Assembly (NCBI GenBank): GCA_054601695.1
Contig: BAAHQB010000215.1
Location: forward strand, 270,851 to 334,850
Source: Amorphochlora amoebiformis
Lineage: Eukaryota > Cercozoa > Chlorarachniophyceae
Length of the DNA: 64,000 nt
Direction: 5' to 3'
Positions 1 through 30,347 of the stretch are shown here, piece by piece. A program made the translations under genes and the position numbers. Under the pieces are notes generated by a model. That model was not told the origin of the DNA. It saw nothing but the letters and a program-made list of their open reading frames with translations, and did no database searches. Position 1 is the stretch's first letter; each line of letters starts with the position of its first letter.

Positions 1-540
1 TCTAGAACTTCATCTAGTTCATGTACCGTGACTTGAGCTCAATGAGATGATATCTTACACTAGTACTAATATAATTTCAAGTAACGTTTTTAACTGAACC
101 AACGTTGAACGCCACGAATGCTCTAATAATTGTAAGTCAAGCCTGCTCGAATAATAATCAGCGCCGATGATTTGGATCTAAGTAGATATCTAACTAGATG
201 ACAGTCCAGATCGAGGAGGTCTGAATACTTCTAGTCCTTCTTGGTCGGCACAACAATAATATGCCTCTTTCCAAACGCATCATCAAAGAGACTATGCGCC
301 TTGAGAAAAACAAACCCGATCCCGGGTATTCTCTGGATTCTCGCTGTTCCCATGAAGAAAAATCCAAGACATTTCCAAGACATTTCCAAGACATTTCCGC
401 ATAACGATCGATGGGCCGCCAGATTCGGCGTACGTTGTCCGCAAGTTTAATCGAAAAGGACTCGAAGAAGCTATATCTAGAATGTATCTTTTACCTACCG
501 CATCGCTACGCACTGCCGCCTGTTATTTCTTCCACTTCCG
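1..540. other. CTAG-rich non-coding DNA
   Basis: No exon with plausible splice sites or family resemblance is visible here. The sequence is not TA microsatellite. It resembles the other intergenic blocks of this window in being rich in the tetramer CTAG. A 12-base unit (aagacatttcca) is repeated three times near 364-400. Reading frames are short and overlap on both strands. Confidence 0.5.
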
Positions 541-2170
<1,630 letters not shown>

Positions 2171-2178
2171 TAAGTGAT

Positions 2179-2230
2179 ATACATGACCTTAATAAATGCG
2201 TACAGTAAATGCTTACAAGGATACGTTCCC

Positions 2231-2268
<38 letters not shown>

Positions 2269-2315
2269 GACCTTAATAAATGCGTACAGTAAATGCTTAC
2301 AAGGATACGTTCCCC

Positions 2316-2371
<56 letters not shown>

Positions 2372-2431
2372 TGTATATATACATGACCTTAATAAATGCG
2401 TACAGTAAATGCTTACAAGGATACGTTCCCC
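2179..2431 (+). repeat. Three copies of a ~53-base unit spaced by TA/CA tracts
   Basis: A unit beginning catgaccttaataaatgcg occurs three times (about 2180-2233, 2264-2317, 2379-2431). Each copy ends in a run of C and is followed by a TA or CA tract. The copies are nearly identical, so unit plus tract duplicated recently. No coding role is apparent. Confidence 0.85.
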
Positions 2432-2483
2432 CCACAAAATCAGGACACCTAGCGTATATATATATATATTTATATATGTATGC

Positions 2484-2526
<43 letters not shown>

Positions 2527-2539
2527 TTACAAAAGGTTT

Positions 2540-2657
2540 AGATTCTGGTGAGGTTTGGGTAGAATAAGTAATATATTTGGGTGAGGGTAGGGAAGAATAT
2601 AGTTTAGAGATTTACACGTAGGGTTGCGTAAAGTAACGTTGGTTTAAATTAGGCTTA

Positions 2658-2711
<54 letters not shown>

Positions 2712-2845
2712 CATGTGTACGTATATATCTAATACATTTATATTAAATATGGTGCGCAGAATAAGTAAGGGTTAGATTTTAGGTGAGGGTTGGTACATCT
2801 ACAAGGCTATAATGCTCTTTTGGCTACTGTCTATAATATACATAT

Positions 2846-2888
<43 letters not shown>

Positions 2889-3230
2889 CATATTATTCAA
2901 ATTATAGAGTATACGTACTATATAAACATATACACATATATACACATACATATATACATATATATAATACTCTACCCAAGGTTACCTAAATCTAAAGCTT
3001 ACCTTATCCAGACCTCATTGTTAAGCGTTAAACCTTAATCCTAAGCCTAGACCCTAAAATCAAGCCTTTGCTTTAATCCTAAGCCTGGACCCTAAAATCT
3101 AGTCTAAGCCCAAGCTAGGTACGTGCAAGATGGCGTATTGTTAATATCCAGCTCATAGACCACTCCCGAAGAACCTCTTAGTGACAATCTGAGGGGGATA
3201 CATACTTTTGAGACAATTTGAAGTAGTAGA
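2540..3230. other. Degenerate telomere-like and TA sequence
   Basis: Between TA tracts there are loose GGTTAGG-like (2540-2790) and CCTAAGCCTAGACCCTAAAAT-like (about 3020-3110) runs, resembling decayed telomeric repeat on both strands. No exon is recognised. Confidence 0.45.
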
Positions 3231-3324
3231 CGGTTGCTATCCCTGTTGTTATTTTTCTGGTTGGAGCTAGAGGGTACAAAAACAGATGGAGAAAGAGATC
3301 AAAGGGCAAACACTAAGGTTGGAG

Positions 3325-4330
3325 AGATATCTGGCGAAGAAAGAGATGAGAGAGAGAGAGAAAGACATCTGACAAAGAAAGTGATGAGAGAGAGAGCGAG
3401 AGAGACATCTGACGAAGAAAGAGATCAGAGAGAGAGAGAAAGACATCTGACGAAGAAAGAGATCAGAGAGAGAGAAAGACATCTGACAAAGTAAGTGATG
3501 AGAGAGAGAGAGAAAAAGACATCTGACGAAGAAAGAGATGAGAGAGAGAGCGAGAGAGACATCTGACGAAGAAAGAGATGAGAGAGAGAGAGAGAAAGAC
3601 ATCTGACGAAGAAAGAGATCAGAGAGAGAGAAAGACATCTGACAAAGAAAGTGATGAGAGAGAGAGAGAGAAAGACATCTGACGAAGAAAGAGATGAGAG
3701 AGAGCGCGAGAGAGACATCTGACGAAGAAAGAGATGAGAGAGAGAGAGAGAAAGACATCTGACAAAGAAAGAGATGAGAGAGAGAGGGAGAGAGAAAGAT
3801 GTCTGACAAAGAAAGTGATGAGAGCGAGAGAGAGAAAGACATCTGACAAAGAAAGAGATGAGAGAGAGAGAGAAAAAGACATCTGACGAAGAAAGAGATG
3901 AGAGAGAGAGAAAAAGACATCTGACGAAGAAAGAGATGAGAGAGAGAGAGGAAGAGAGAGACATCTGACAAAGAGAAAGACATCTGACAAAGAAAAAGAT
4001 GAGAGAGAGACTGAGAGAAAGACATCTGACAAAGAAAGAGATGAGAGAGAGAGAAAGAGAGAAAGACATCTGACGAAGAAAGAGATGAGAGAGAGAGAAA
4101 GAAAGATATCTGACAAAGAAAAAGATGAGAGAGAGACAGAGAGAAAGACATCTGACATAAGAAAGAGATGAGAGAGAGAGAGAGAGGAAGAAGACACCTG
4201 ACAAAGAAAAAGATGAGAGAGAGAGAGAGAAAGACATCTAACAAAGAAAGAGATGAGAGAGAGAGAGAGAGAGGAAGAAAGAGACGAGAGAGGAAAGAGG
4301 GCCAGGGAGAGAGAGAGAGAAAAAAAAAGA
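3325..4330. repeat. Minisatellite, ~33-36 base unit, purine-rich
   Basis: About 27 imperfect copies of a unit with core gacatctgacgaagaaagag followed by a variable GA run. The unit contains almost no stop codons, so frames stay open on both strands (up to about 390 codons on the minus strand). They encode only Arg/Glu- or Ser/Leu-rich repeats. A short non-repeat lead-in (about 3230-3320) precedes it. I treat it as a minisatellite, not a gene. Confidence 0.85.
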
Positions 4331-4588
4331 GAGAGCGTGTTGACATGTAAAGAGAGGTGAGTCTTTCGAGATAGTTGAGGAGCGGATAGAAGTGTTGACA
4401 AAGAAACAGACAAGAAAGAGAAAGAGGGAGAGACAACTAACCAACTCAGGAGATTACCGGGAAGATATATATATATATATATATATACCAGAGGTTGAGA
4501 GAGTGATATGTACATATGCATTTCTACATTTAAAGATATTTTAATATTATATATATATATATACATACATATATATATATATATATAA

Positions 4589-4627
<39 letters not shown>

Positions 4628-4628
4628 A

Positions 4629-4684
4629 GCCATGTCCCTCCTGAAAACACAACTCATCAGTCCTCCTCACACAAAGTACAAATG

Positions 4685-4725
<41 letters not shown>

Positions 4726-4882
4726 TCTATATGTATGTATATATATATATATATGTATATGTATATATATATATGCATGTATATATATATATATATATAT
4801 GTATATTCTATATGTATTTATATATGTATATATATATATATATACATATATATACAAATATATATATGTATATATACATATG

Positions 4883-4952
<70 letters not shown>

Positions 4953-4955
4953 TTA

Positions 4956-4998
<43 letters not shown>

Positions 4999-5076
4999 CG
5001 TGTGTATATTGTACCTTGTGTGGATTGGAGTGATGAGTTGTGTTTTGAGAAGGGACATGGCTTGATGTATAGATAT

Positions 5077-5130
<54 letters not shown>

Positions 5131-5280
5131 CACCTTGTGTGAATTGGAGTGATGATTTGTGTTTTGAGAAGGGACATGGCTTGATTTATAGATATATACA
5201 TATACATATATATGTGTATTGTACCTTGTATGAATTGGAGTGATGATTTGTGTTTTGAGGAGGGACATGGCTTGATTTAT
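4629..5280. repeat. Four copies of a ~55-base unit, first copy inverted
   Basis: One copy on the + strand (about 4629-4683) is followed by three copies in reverse orientation (about 5006-5075, 5128-5192, 5217-5280), separated by TA tracts. The shared core reads ggacatggcttga in the reverse copies. The opposite orientation allows a long hairpin with a roughly 300-base TA loop. No coding match. Confidence 0.8.
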
Positions 5281-5338
5281 ACAACGATCAATTCGAACCG
5301 TTAGACCTTATAATATACATACATAATTAGATACATAA

Positions 5339-5379
<41 letters not shown>

Positions 5380-5443
5380 TTATATATACACGTAAATATG
5401 CATATATAATATATATATATATATATACAATTTTTATGTACAT

Positions 5444-5483
<40 letters not shown>

Positions 5484-5541
5484 TATACATTAATACATAT
5501 GTATGTGTGTATGTATGTACATGTATGAAATATATACATAC

Positions 5542-5580
<39 letters not shown>

Positions 5581-5616
5581 CATACATACATATAGATAAA
5601 TAGATTTAAACTTTTT

Positions 5617-5678
<62 letters not shown>

Positions 5679-5927
5679 TATGTTTATATCGTATATTGGC
5701 ATACCCTGAGGCGGATGTTGTATCCACTCCGCGGGTCTTTCCTCTCCATCCTGCATATACATATACACCGGTATATTATATATATATACATATATATATG
5801 TATATATATATATATAATATGCTATATATATATATTTATAATGTATTTCATTTATGTATATATATATATATATATATATGCATATATGTATATATATATA
5901 TATATATATGTATATATGTAATATATA

Positions 5928-6026
<99 letters not shown>

Positions 6027-6057
6027 ATATGTGCGTATTTATGCACACACACATATG

Positions 6058-6126
<69 letters not shown>

Positions 6127-6146
6127 CAGTTATTATAGTGCACATG

Positions 6147-6191
<45 letters not shown>

Positions 6192-6256
6192 CATACATAC
6201 ATATAAAGTTATAAATATATATGACAAATATATATATATATATAAATATATACATA

Positions 6257-6347
<91 letters not shown>

Positions 6348-6350
6348 CAT
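5281..6350. repeat. (TA)n block with a small unique island
   Basis: TA microsatellite with CA/TG runs. A unique island at about 5690-5765 has balanced composition and could be an exon fragment, but no splice-site pair or family match supports it. Confidence 0.8.
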
Positions 6351-6352
6351 AC

Positions 6353-6427
6353 TCTTCGAAACAGTTTGGGTACCATTTTGTCTTGCTTGGATTGTGGGAT
6401 ATTCTCCTCTCCAACTCGCACCCTCAC
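6353..6427 (-). CDS. Possible 25-codon exon of an unknown minus-strand gene
   Basis: On the minus strand this 75-base segment is open in one frame (25 codons, charged, containing [12 protein letters not shown]). It is bounded upstream by a CAG and downstream by GTATGT, giving phase 0 at both ends. The upstream CAG is followed by GTGAGG, so the same position could be a donor instead. No family is recognised and no neighbouring exon was joined to it. This is a splice-site and composition argument only. Confidence 0.25.
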
Positions 6428-6443
6428 CTGTACGTACACGGAC

Positions 6444-6530
6444 ATTACATCAACATCAACATCAACATCTACGTGGACATCTACGTGGACATCTACGTGG
6501 ACATCTACATGGACATCTACGTAGACATGT
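6444..6530 (+). repeat. 12-base minisatellite (acatctacgtgg)
   Basis: Roughly seven copies of a 12-base unit preceded by a six-base acatca variant. The unit length is a multiple of three, so frames stay open but have no recognisable product. Confidence 0.8.
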
Positions 6531-6754
6531 CGACAAAAACAGCATTAGACTTACGAATACGCTCACCCTTGCCTTGCATTATTGGGGTTACGAATTAGGG
6601 TTAGAAATTCGGGTTATGAATGATTGTAGTTAGGTTTATAAGTCAGGGGAGGGGTATGATGAATAGATCAAGGGTTTCATATCTCCCGCCTAAGAATCAT
6701 GCTTTACGACATGTGTATATATATATTTATATATACATATATATGTACACACAC

Positions 6755-6807
<53 letters not shown>

Positions 6808-6813
6808 GTATTG

Positions 6814-6856
<43 letters not shown>

Positions 6857-6999
6857 ATATGTATATGTATTGTATTATATATATATATATATATATAAAC
6901 ATAGACTTACATTTTTCGCTACTTTGTCTAAGTCCAACAGGCGAAACAAGTCCTGAGCCTCGTCCTGTGTCTCCCTACGGTGTTAGCTTAAATAACCCT

Positions 7000-7062
7000 A
7001 ACCTAACCCAAACCCTAACCCTAACCCTAACCCTAACCCTAACCCTAACCCTAACCCTAAGT
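7000..7062 (-). repeat. Interstitial telomeric repeat (CCCTAA)n
   Basis: About nine CCCTAA units on the + strand, the opposite orientation to the terminal array at 63741-64000. It lies in mixed subtelomere-like sequence with further TTAGGG-like runs at 7640-7682. Confidence 0.9.
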
Positions 7063-7308
7063 CCTGGGTCTCCCTATAGTGTTGGCGCTGGGGTGAGGTC
7101 AGCCGAAGGCTTACGGGGTTAGCGTGAGTTGAACTTGGTCGTTATTATTGTGGGGGTTGCCTTAGCGCTATGCTTGGGTGCGGGTTTATGATAGGGGTTT
7201 ATGGTAATGTGAGGAAGGCTAAGAGATATACGATTTTCTAGGTATGATGTTAGGGAGGGCTTGTGGTATAGTCAAGGGACAGGAAAGGGGACGGGATATA
7301 GGCTTAAT

Positions 7309-7577
7309 GTTAGAGTGATCGTGAGACCATTTGAGGTGTAGAATCGAGCACATTGTTAGAGTGATTGTGAGACCATTTGAGGTGTAGAATCGAGCATATT
7401 GTTAGAGTGATTGTGAGACCATTTGAGGTGTAGAATCGAGCATATTGTTAGAGTGATTGTGAGACCATTTGAGGTGTAGAATCGAGCATATTGTTAGAGT
7501 GATCGTGAGACCATTTGAGATGTAGAATCGAGCATATTGTTAGAGTGATTGTGAAACCATTTAAGGTGTAGAATCGA
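7309..7577 (+). repeat. 46-base minisatellite, six copies
   Basis: Six tandem copies of a 46-base unit starting gttagagtgattgtgagacc, with a few substitutions (cgtgag or tgtgag; last copy diverged). No coding frame of interest. Confidence 0.9.
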
Positions 7578-7795
7578 GGATTGGTTGACCAACACTTCAA
7601 AGTATCCCGCGGGCTCAGGAGTAGTCTCTTAGGTTATAGCCTTAGGGTTAGGGTTAGGATTTGGTTAGGGTTTGTTAGGGTTGGAATGCGACTTCTTTGT
7701 TTGCGCTTTGCCGGGGGTGAGAGGGTGTTGGATTTCAGGCCGTTTTTCTCCTGGGTTTAAATATATATATATATATATATATATTTTTTTTATAT

Positions 7796-7884
<89 letters not shown>

Positions 7885-7976
7885 GTCATGTAAATATATA
7901 CACATAAAATATATAATATTTACAGATGTCACAATACATCTAAACCCAACCCAAACCCTATGAACCAAAATCTTGG

Positions 7977-8083
7977 CTAGGACACGTGCATGCTTCATCG
8001 CCACCGCCCCTCTACACCGAACGTCCACGTCGCCTTCAGCGTCTCTGGGTACGTCGACATGAGCGGCTACGAAGCCAAGTGGT
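7977..8083 (+). CDS. Candidate N-terminal exon of the purple acid phosphatase
   Basis: One frame is open after an in-frame TAG at 7974-7976 that could serve as acceptor. It includes PNVHVAFSVSG, which resembles the start of the N-terminal beta-domain of purple acid phosphatases (usual form PEQVHxxxxG). A GT lies just before an in-frame stop, giving a possible donor after the AAG TG at the 3' end. The piece is on the same strand, about 2.8 kb upstream of the first secure phosphatase exon. The polypyrimidine tract is poor and I could not join it to the next exon, so assignment is tentative. Confidence 0.35.
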
Positions 8084-8811
8084 AGCAAGAGGAAGGTGGC
8101 GATCCGAATGATTAGCTAGGTTGAATATGTGTCATCGGAAATTTCGAGTAAATTCATCTGTTTACAGCTATAAAATCTCAACTTGTTCGGGACGAGAGGA
8201 GGGAAGGAGTTACCAAACTTAACATTTCGAACTATTTTACATCTCTCCCCCCCCCCCCTTGTTTATTTTTTGCAATGCACATCCCCCCTTCGTTGTTTTT
8301 TTACTGTGTCCTCCCCCCCCAAAAAAAAGGCACACCACTGAAGCCTTTCTCGAGGTGTCTATGAACATATCCAAGCATTATATCCGAATAATGCATGTGA
8401 GATATCCCATATTGTGGCTCAATGTCCTGCGGATGTCCCGATAGTCCCGACACGGCGGACGACATCAAAACTCGCAAAAACGATGTACCTCCATTTGCTT
8501 ATAATCTTGGCTGGTAAACCCCCTTTTTTTCTCATGTCGGCCCCCCCTCTCCCCGGGGCTATTATCCCTTCGGTGTGGGGATAATACCCTGTTATTTGAC
8601 TCCAATTCGACATTTTTTGTTCATACAGGGGTTTGCGTTGCGTCACCAAATTGTGATAGCTTCAAGGTGAGCGGGTTTGCTGTACTTCCTGGGAAAAGGG
8701 GAGGGAGGGATGTGATTGATGTGGTTTTATGCATTCTTCTTATTGGGTTTTATGAATAGGATTGTTCAAGTTGTGTGTCTCATTCTACCTGGACCGGGAA
8801 CCACTGCCGAT

Positions 8812-8868
<57 letters not shown>

Positions 8869-8896
8869 GTATCTATTTCTATATATATGTATATAC

Positions 8897-8942
<46 letters not shown>

Positions 8943-9024
8943 TATATAATACGTAATGTGTGCACACACACTCACACACACACACACACACACACGCACG
9001 TCACAAACACACACATATATATGT

Positions 9025-9070
<46 letters not shown>

Positions 9071-9084
9071 TATTTATATTTTAC
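8084..9084. other. Mixed low-complexity DNA, no assigned gene
   Basis: Contains poly-C runs (about 8247-8258 and 8311-8320), a TA/CA block (8815-9060) and a 39-base segment (about 8630-8668) flanked by CAG and GTGAGC that looks like a small exon but has no family match. It may belong to the 5' part of the phosphatase gene. Confidence 0.35.
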
Positions 9085-9250
9085 ATTATAGGTGCCCTAA
9101 GAGTTCTGATTGCCATGCTGAGGAATCGATTATATATATTATATATATATATATTATTATATTATATACATTATAGGTGCCCTAAGAGTTCTGATTGCCA
9201 TGCTGAGGGATCGATTATCAGCAACTGCGACCCACAGGAACTGGTCAAAC
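9085..9250 (+). CDS. Exon-like segment with an upstream partial copy
   Basis: From about 9177 a frame reads Cys-rich sequence ([18 protein letters not shown] and onward) after an ATTATAG acceptor. A truncated copy of the same acceptor plus about 35 bases sits at 9085-9130. This copy pattern recurs at verified exons elsewhere in the window, which supports a real exon. The product is not recognised; it could be part of the phosphatase 5' region or of a separate Cys-rich secreted protein. The 3' limit is uncertain (a GTCAAA occurs at about 9245). Confidence 0.35.
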
Positions 9251-9690
<440 letters not shown>

Positions 9691-9692
9691 CT

Positions 9693-10215
9693 CTAACCCT
9701 AACCCTAAACCTAACCTCTGACAAACAACTTAACCTCTAACCTCTAACCGACACCCTAACCTCTAACCGACACCCTAACCTCTAACCGACACCCTAACCT
9801 CTAACCGACACCCAACCTCTAACAAACACCCTAACCTCTAACAAACACCCTAACCTCCAACCGACACACTAACCTGTAACCGACAGCCTAACCTGTAACC
9901 GACAGCCTAACCTGTAACCGACACCCTAACGAAACCCAACAACATTCTCAAGCTGTAAGGCTAGCCGTACTCCTAACTAACCCAAACTCCTACCCTACCC
10001 TGTAACGCTAGCAAAATCCGAAAGCTGAGTCTTGTCTCCTAAGTGTGTGTACCCTTACCCAGATCCACATCGCATTTGCTGGCCGAAACGCTAACGGGGA
10101 CGTCAACGGAATGACGGTCAACTCTATATCCCTTAACCTCGCCCCAATTATAACCCAATCCTAACCCTAGCCCTAACCCTAGGTCTAGTCTGACCCTAAC
10201 CCTAACCCTAAGCTT
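9693..10215 (-). repeat. Degenerate subtelomeric (CCCTAAC) repeat
   Basis: Runs of cctctaaccgacaccctaac-type units (9693-9945) and CCCTAA clusters (10140-10215). They match the reverse complement of the ttagggtgtcgg-type repeat at 61010-61755, so the same subtelomeric family sits in opposite orientation at the two ends of the window. Confidence 0.8.
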
Positions 10216-10866
10216 AACCCAGATTAGCTGGGCGAGTCCTGCGAATACAAAATTGTCGATCGTGCACTATGGTCTGTCCGAGGACAACCTCTCAATGACA
10301 GCCTCTGGTACCCAACTCACCTGACCTAACCCTGACTCTAAGCCCAACGCTAACCCTAAGGGTCGTCATCTAAATATCTCGAGAAAGCTACGTGGCATCA
10401 CCACGTAACCCCTCCGATACCAACCCGACCTCTCATTATTTGAATCCCACTCTGAAGCATTAAATTACCCAAATTAGGTCACCATTCAAAACCTCAAGCC
10501 CGGACAAACCTACTATTACAAGGCATACCAATTGAATCTGATTCTAATGCTAAAGCTAGCTTTTGGCTCTCACCCTATCCCTAACTTTAGGCCTCTGTCT
10601 TCCAACCTTAGCCCTTAACCCAATAATACCAACACTTATCCCAGTGCGGAGACCCAGACGCTGGATTTAGTGCGATAAACTCCTTTCAGAGCGCTAAGGT
10701 AAGAATTCATGGGTTCCGGGAATATTTGCGGATTTATTTATGGGTTCCACATCACTCTTGGGTTCCGGGAATATTGGGATTCATGGGTTCCTTTTCACTG
10801 TTGGGTTCCGATTATCCTTTCGCGTTAGGATTAGCTTAGCTGAAATGTGTTTTTGTTTGTTTGAAG
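10216..10866. other. Unique DNA upstream of the first secure phosphatase exon
   Basis: Mixed sequence with scattered CCCTAA words and a repeated gggttccgggaatatt motif at about 10705-10810. Further 5' exons of the phosphatase may lie here or upstream, but none could be joined. Confidence 0.4.
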
Positions 10867-21038
<10,172 letters not shown>

Positions 21039-21055
21039 TGATTGTATTGATGTAC

Positions 21056-21061
21056 AATAAA
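21056..21061 (+). terminator. AATAAA polyadenylation signal of the phosphatase gene
   Basis: A canonical AATAAA lies 18 bases after the proposed stop codon (21036-21038). The spacing is short but is similar to the 26 bases seen at the leucine-rich-repeat gene. Confidence 0.5.
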
Positions 21062-22070
21062 GAAATATACACGCGATGTATGAATATGTCGAATACTTGG
21101 TTGAGATAGGCTATAACCTGGATAACCGCTAGGTAATCAACGCGTCAACTGTGAAATGGACGTACCTCCAGAGCGATAGCCTCAGCGTTGCGGACGAATT
21201 CTGGGTGACAAAGTGACTAGAGTGACGCATGTTACTCATTGGCGTCTGACTAGTCTGAGACTAGTACAACTCCCGGGAAACATCAAGAATATGTCGTAGC
21301 TGGATAACTGCTTGAGCATAGATATTGGTGGCAGTATTAACAGTTATTTGACAAATTGACGGCAGTTGGAAAAGGGCTTGATAAATCAATTTACTATATT
21401 ATCTACAGAGAATATTATTATCATACGCGCAATAACAGAAAAAATACAGTACAAATAGCTAAATTGTATTTGTTAAATCTGACTGGCTGACGAGTATTTC
21501 AACTGTTCAAGTATACCAAAAAGTTAAGTATTATTACCTAATACCCTTAACGTTACTATTCGTTTTGAACTGTTTCTAGTATTTGTTTGCTCAAACTTAC
21601 CGTTAAAAACTATTGGAATACTACTAGTACTAGTTCCAGCCGTCATGCAGCCAAAAGAGCAAGTAATAGAAGTAGTTCACGGTTCTAGTAGTTCCGAAAC
21701 TTCACAACGACTATTACTGGTATCTACTACATCTAGTATCGGTGTATTCTAGGTATTTCTAGTATTTGGTCCGATTTTCTGTTCCATAATCTAGTAATTT
21801 CTAGAATTTCAACTAGTTCAACGGTGTGTGATACTTTACCTACTAGACCTATATATATGCTAGCTATAGCTATAGTTTACGTTCCCTACTTATCGTGTGA
21901 CAATGTGAAGTCTAAGAACTAGAAGAAAGTGCGTAGAAAATTAATAATTAAATTTATTAAATTTCATACAAAACAACGGCGTAAAAATCATATTATTATC
22001 GCGCCCCTCCCACTCCTATGTAATTGTTAGTCTAGGTAATTTTACACATACTCGTGTATGTATATATATT
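21062..22070. other. CTAG-rich intergenic region
   Basis: Almost free of TA tracts. By eye CTAG occurs about 17 times in 800 bases, several-fold above expectation from base composition. No exon is seen. It separates the phosphatase 3' end from the next transcription units. Confidence 0.6.
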
Positions 22071-22167
22071 ACAAAAAAAAAAAAAAGAACACACACACAT
22101 ATATATATATATATATGTATGTATAGATATTAATGTGTATATATACACATATATATATAAATATAAA

Positions 22168-22209
<42 letters not shown>

Positions 22210-22260
22210 ATATATATATATATATATGAAAGTCGTATTAGTGTATAATTTAATATTGAA

Positions 22261-22306
<46 letters not shown>

Positions 22307-22324
22307 TGTGTATATTTTTGTAAC

Positions 22325-22429
22325 CTTTGGCGTGATGATGTCGATTGCATTCTATCAAGTCGAACACTTTTTCGTCCATATTCGCACCACCTGAGGCCTC
22401 GTAATATGGAACATGCATTTGCATGCAAC
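22325..22429 (-). CDS. Exon-like segment of an unknown minus-strand gene
   Basis: Bounded on the minus strand by AACAG acceptor and AAAG/GTTACA donor, with 34 complete codons plus split codons at both ends (phases 1 and 1). It includes [20 protein letters not shown]. Composition and splice sites are coding-like, but no family is recognised. It lies downstream of two more minus-strand pieces at 22622-22945 that I could not join in phase. Confidence 0.35.
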
Positions 22430-22621
22430 CTGTTTATTTAAATACATAAATAAAAATATCAATACATAGACGTATATATATGTACATGTATTAAATATAT
22501 ATATATATATATGTGTATATGTTTTATATATAATATATATTTATATATACATACATATATATATATATGTACATATATATATATATATATATATATAAAT
22601 ATATATGCTGCCGTTGAACAC

Positions 22622-22945
22622 CTGGTTCAACCGTAGCGAGCTCGTGGCGTAGACGACTCCATCAGTTGTCAGTGGGAGGACGTGCAGTACAGCACTGTGT
22701 GGGGTGGCCTCGGGCGAGGGAAAAGTTGGTATGTATACTTCACTCGCACACAAGGTTTGATTCTTGGGGCTCAATCGATGGCGCCGAGGAGGATCTTGCC
22801 TTCCTCAGATAGCCCAGGATACAACACGCTCGGAAAACCTTGAACCTTTTGGCCAAGAGGGAAGGGAATCGGAAGGTACCGACACCCTGAAGCGCCCTCA
22901 AAATGACGAATTGAAGGTATGACGATTTCAGCACTTCAGCTCTTG
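22622..22945 (-). CDS. Two coding-like minus-strand pieces, product unknown
   Basis: About 22945-22771 reads 54 codons to a TGA (includes FPSVLYPGLSEEGKILLGAI) after a GAAG acceptor, like a terminal exon. About 22735-22622 reads a separate frame (includes VLPLTTDGVVYATSSLRLNQ) ending at a CAG/GTGTTC donor. They are about 55% GC, unlike the surroundings. If the first is terminal, the second belongs to another gene; alternatively the TGA marks a broken gene. No family is recognised. Confidence 0.35.
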
Positions 22946-23175
22946 TTTTGGACTTGGGACCAGTTTATATGTGCAAAATTTGGGCCGAGGTCATACTCGG
23001 TCTTATAATAACGGCCCCTCATCCCTTCGATAAAACACCCTTGTTCTTGACTGCTTCCCAATCCAGTTATCCAGACTTAATTAAGGCCGGCGAGTGGGCG
23101 GTGTGGATGTGGACGATTATCGGATCGGAACCCAACTCTTATGGGCCGTCGGTACTAACCGTGAATCCCAGCTAA
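22945..23175 (+). CDS. Unassigned open frame, + strand
   Basis: A 75-codon frame without ATG follows a TTTCAG (22927-22932) and stops at TAA. It contains PDLIKAGEWAVWMWTIIGSE. The region is non-repetitive and about 50% GC. No family match. It overlaps the edge of the minus-strand piece, so at most one of the two is real. Confidence 0.2.
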   Translation, partial: VLDLGPVYMCKIWAEVILGLIITAPHPFDKTPLFLTASQSSYPDLIKAGEWAVWMWTIIGSEPNSYGPSVLTVNPS

Positions 23176-23217
23176 AAAGGTAGGAGATCCTCAGAGATCC
23201 TGTGAGTCACAATAATA

Positions 23218-23478
23218 ATGGACGTGTCGCTTCGGTTGGTGCGGGGAAGGCGTGGTTCGAGTAGGGTTCGAGTGTGGAGTGTTGGCTTGGGTATCGTGTG
23301 TGTTGGAATTTTTCTCGCAATAGCGAATATCCACCATTTCACAAAGGTTGGAAACAATCATGCAAATCTGTACCCCTGGCAAATGCGCACATATGCAAAA
23401 GGACAAGGAGTGATCCTATGCCGAGATAGAGAGATGGCCCCCCTAGCCCCTAACCCAGTTTCCCCTTCTCACTTTTGA
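23218..23478 (+). CDS. Short ORF with one hydrophobic segment, possible 5' exon
   Basis: An ATG-started frame of 86 codons: a basic stretch (about residues 6-17), then a hydrophobic segment GLGIVCVGIFLAIANI like a signal sequence or membrane anchor. An AAG/GTTGGA donor could end the coding part after about residue 43. Position and orientation suit a first exon of the leucine-rich-repeat gene, which should be secreted. However the donor phase (0) does not fit the acceptor at 24078 (needs phase 1), so an extra exon would be required. Confidence 0.25.
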   Translation: MDVSLRLVRGRRGSSRVRVWSVGLGIVCVGIFLAIANIHHFTKVGNNHANLYPWQMRTYAKGQGVILCRDREMAPLAPNPVSPSHF

Positions 23479-23950
23479 GGATCCTTTTGAAGCAAGCGCT
23501 TGCTGGGAACATTCGTAACTTATGTTCATTTTTTGTCCGTGGAAATGTGTTCGGGGGTGTGTTAGAAAGGTGTTGGGGTAGGATCAGGTATTAGGCTTGG
23601 AGCTATGGGGCATCAATCTTCGATGTTTGTGGACGCTTTCAAGGGACGTGGATGCTTTGGATACGTTGGTTTGAGGGATCGTAAAGATGAGTTGTCCCGA
23701 TTAGTACCACAGGGGTGGGCTGTCCAAGTCGATCGGAGTAAGTGGCCTCTACTAGTCTCGTTACCATAGACTCTTGTTTCTTCCCTTTCTTGAGAATGTT
23801 TGTGTGAGAGGCAACCGCAATTTTTGGTCTTATGCATGCGAATATACATAAATGCATGCCACGATTCTATGACAGTGTCCAGGTTGTATATATGTATGTG
23901 ATACACACACACATGTATAATATATGTGTATAATATGCATATATATATAT

Positions 23951-24025
<75 letters not shown>

Positions 24026-24077
24026 ACGGGATTGGTGATGTGATATGTAATCGTTCATTATGTGGTTGTTTTGTCAG

Positions 24078-30322
<6,245 letters not shown>

Positions 30323-30347
30323 GCTCAGCTCTGAGGCCTCTAGCTCT

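Noticed and set aside
3267-4436. 389-codon minus-strand frame rich in Ser/Leu/Phe (and its Arg/Glu-rich + strand mirror)
   Set aside because: It is a ~33-36 base minisatellite open in several frames on both strands, with no start context, splice sites or domain.
7309-7577. Regular repeats resembling a CRISPR array
   Set aside because: Units are tandem without unique spacers, no cas genes are present and the genome is eukaryotic.
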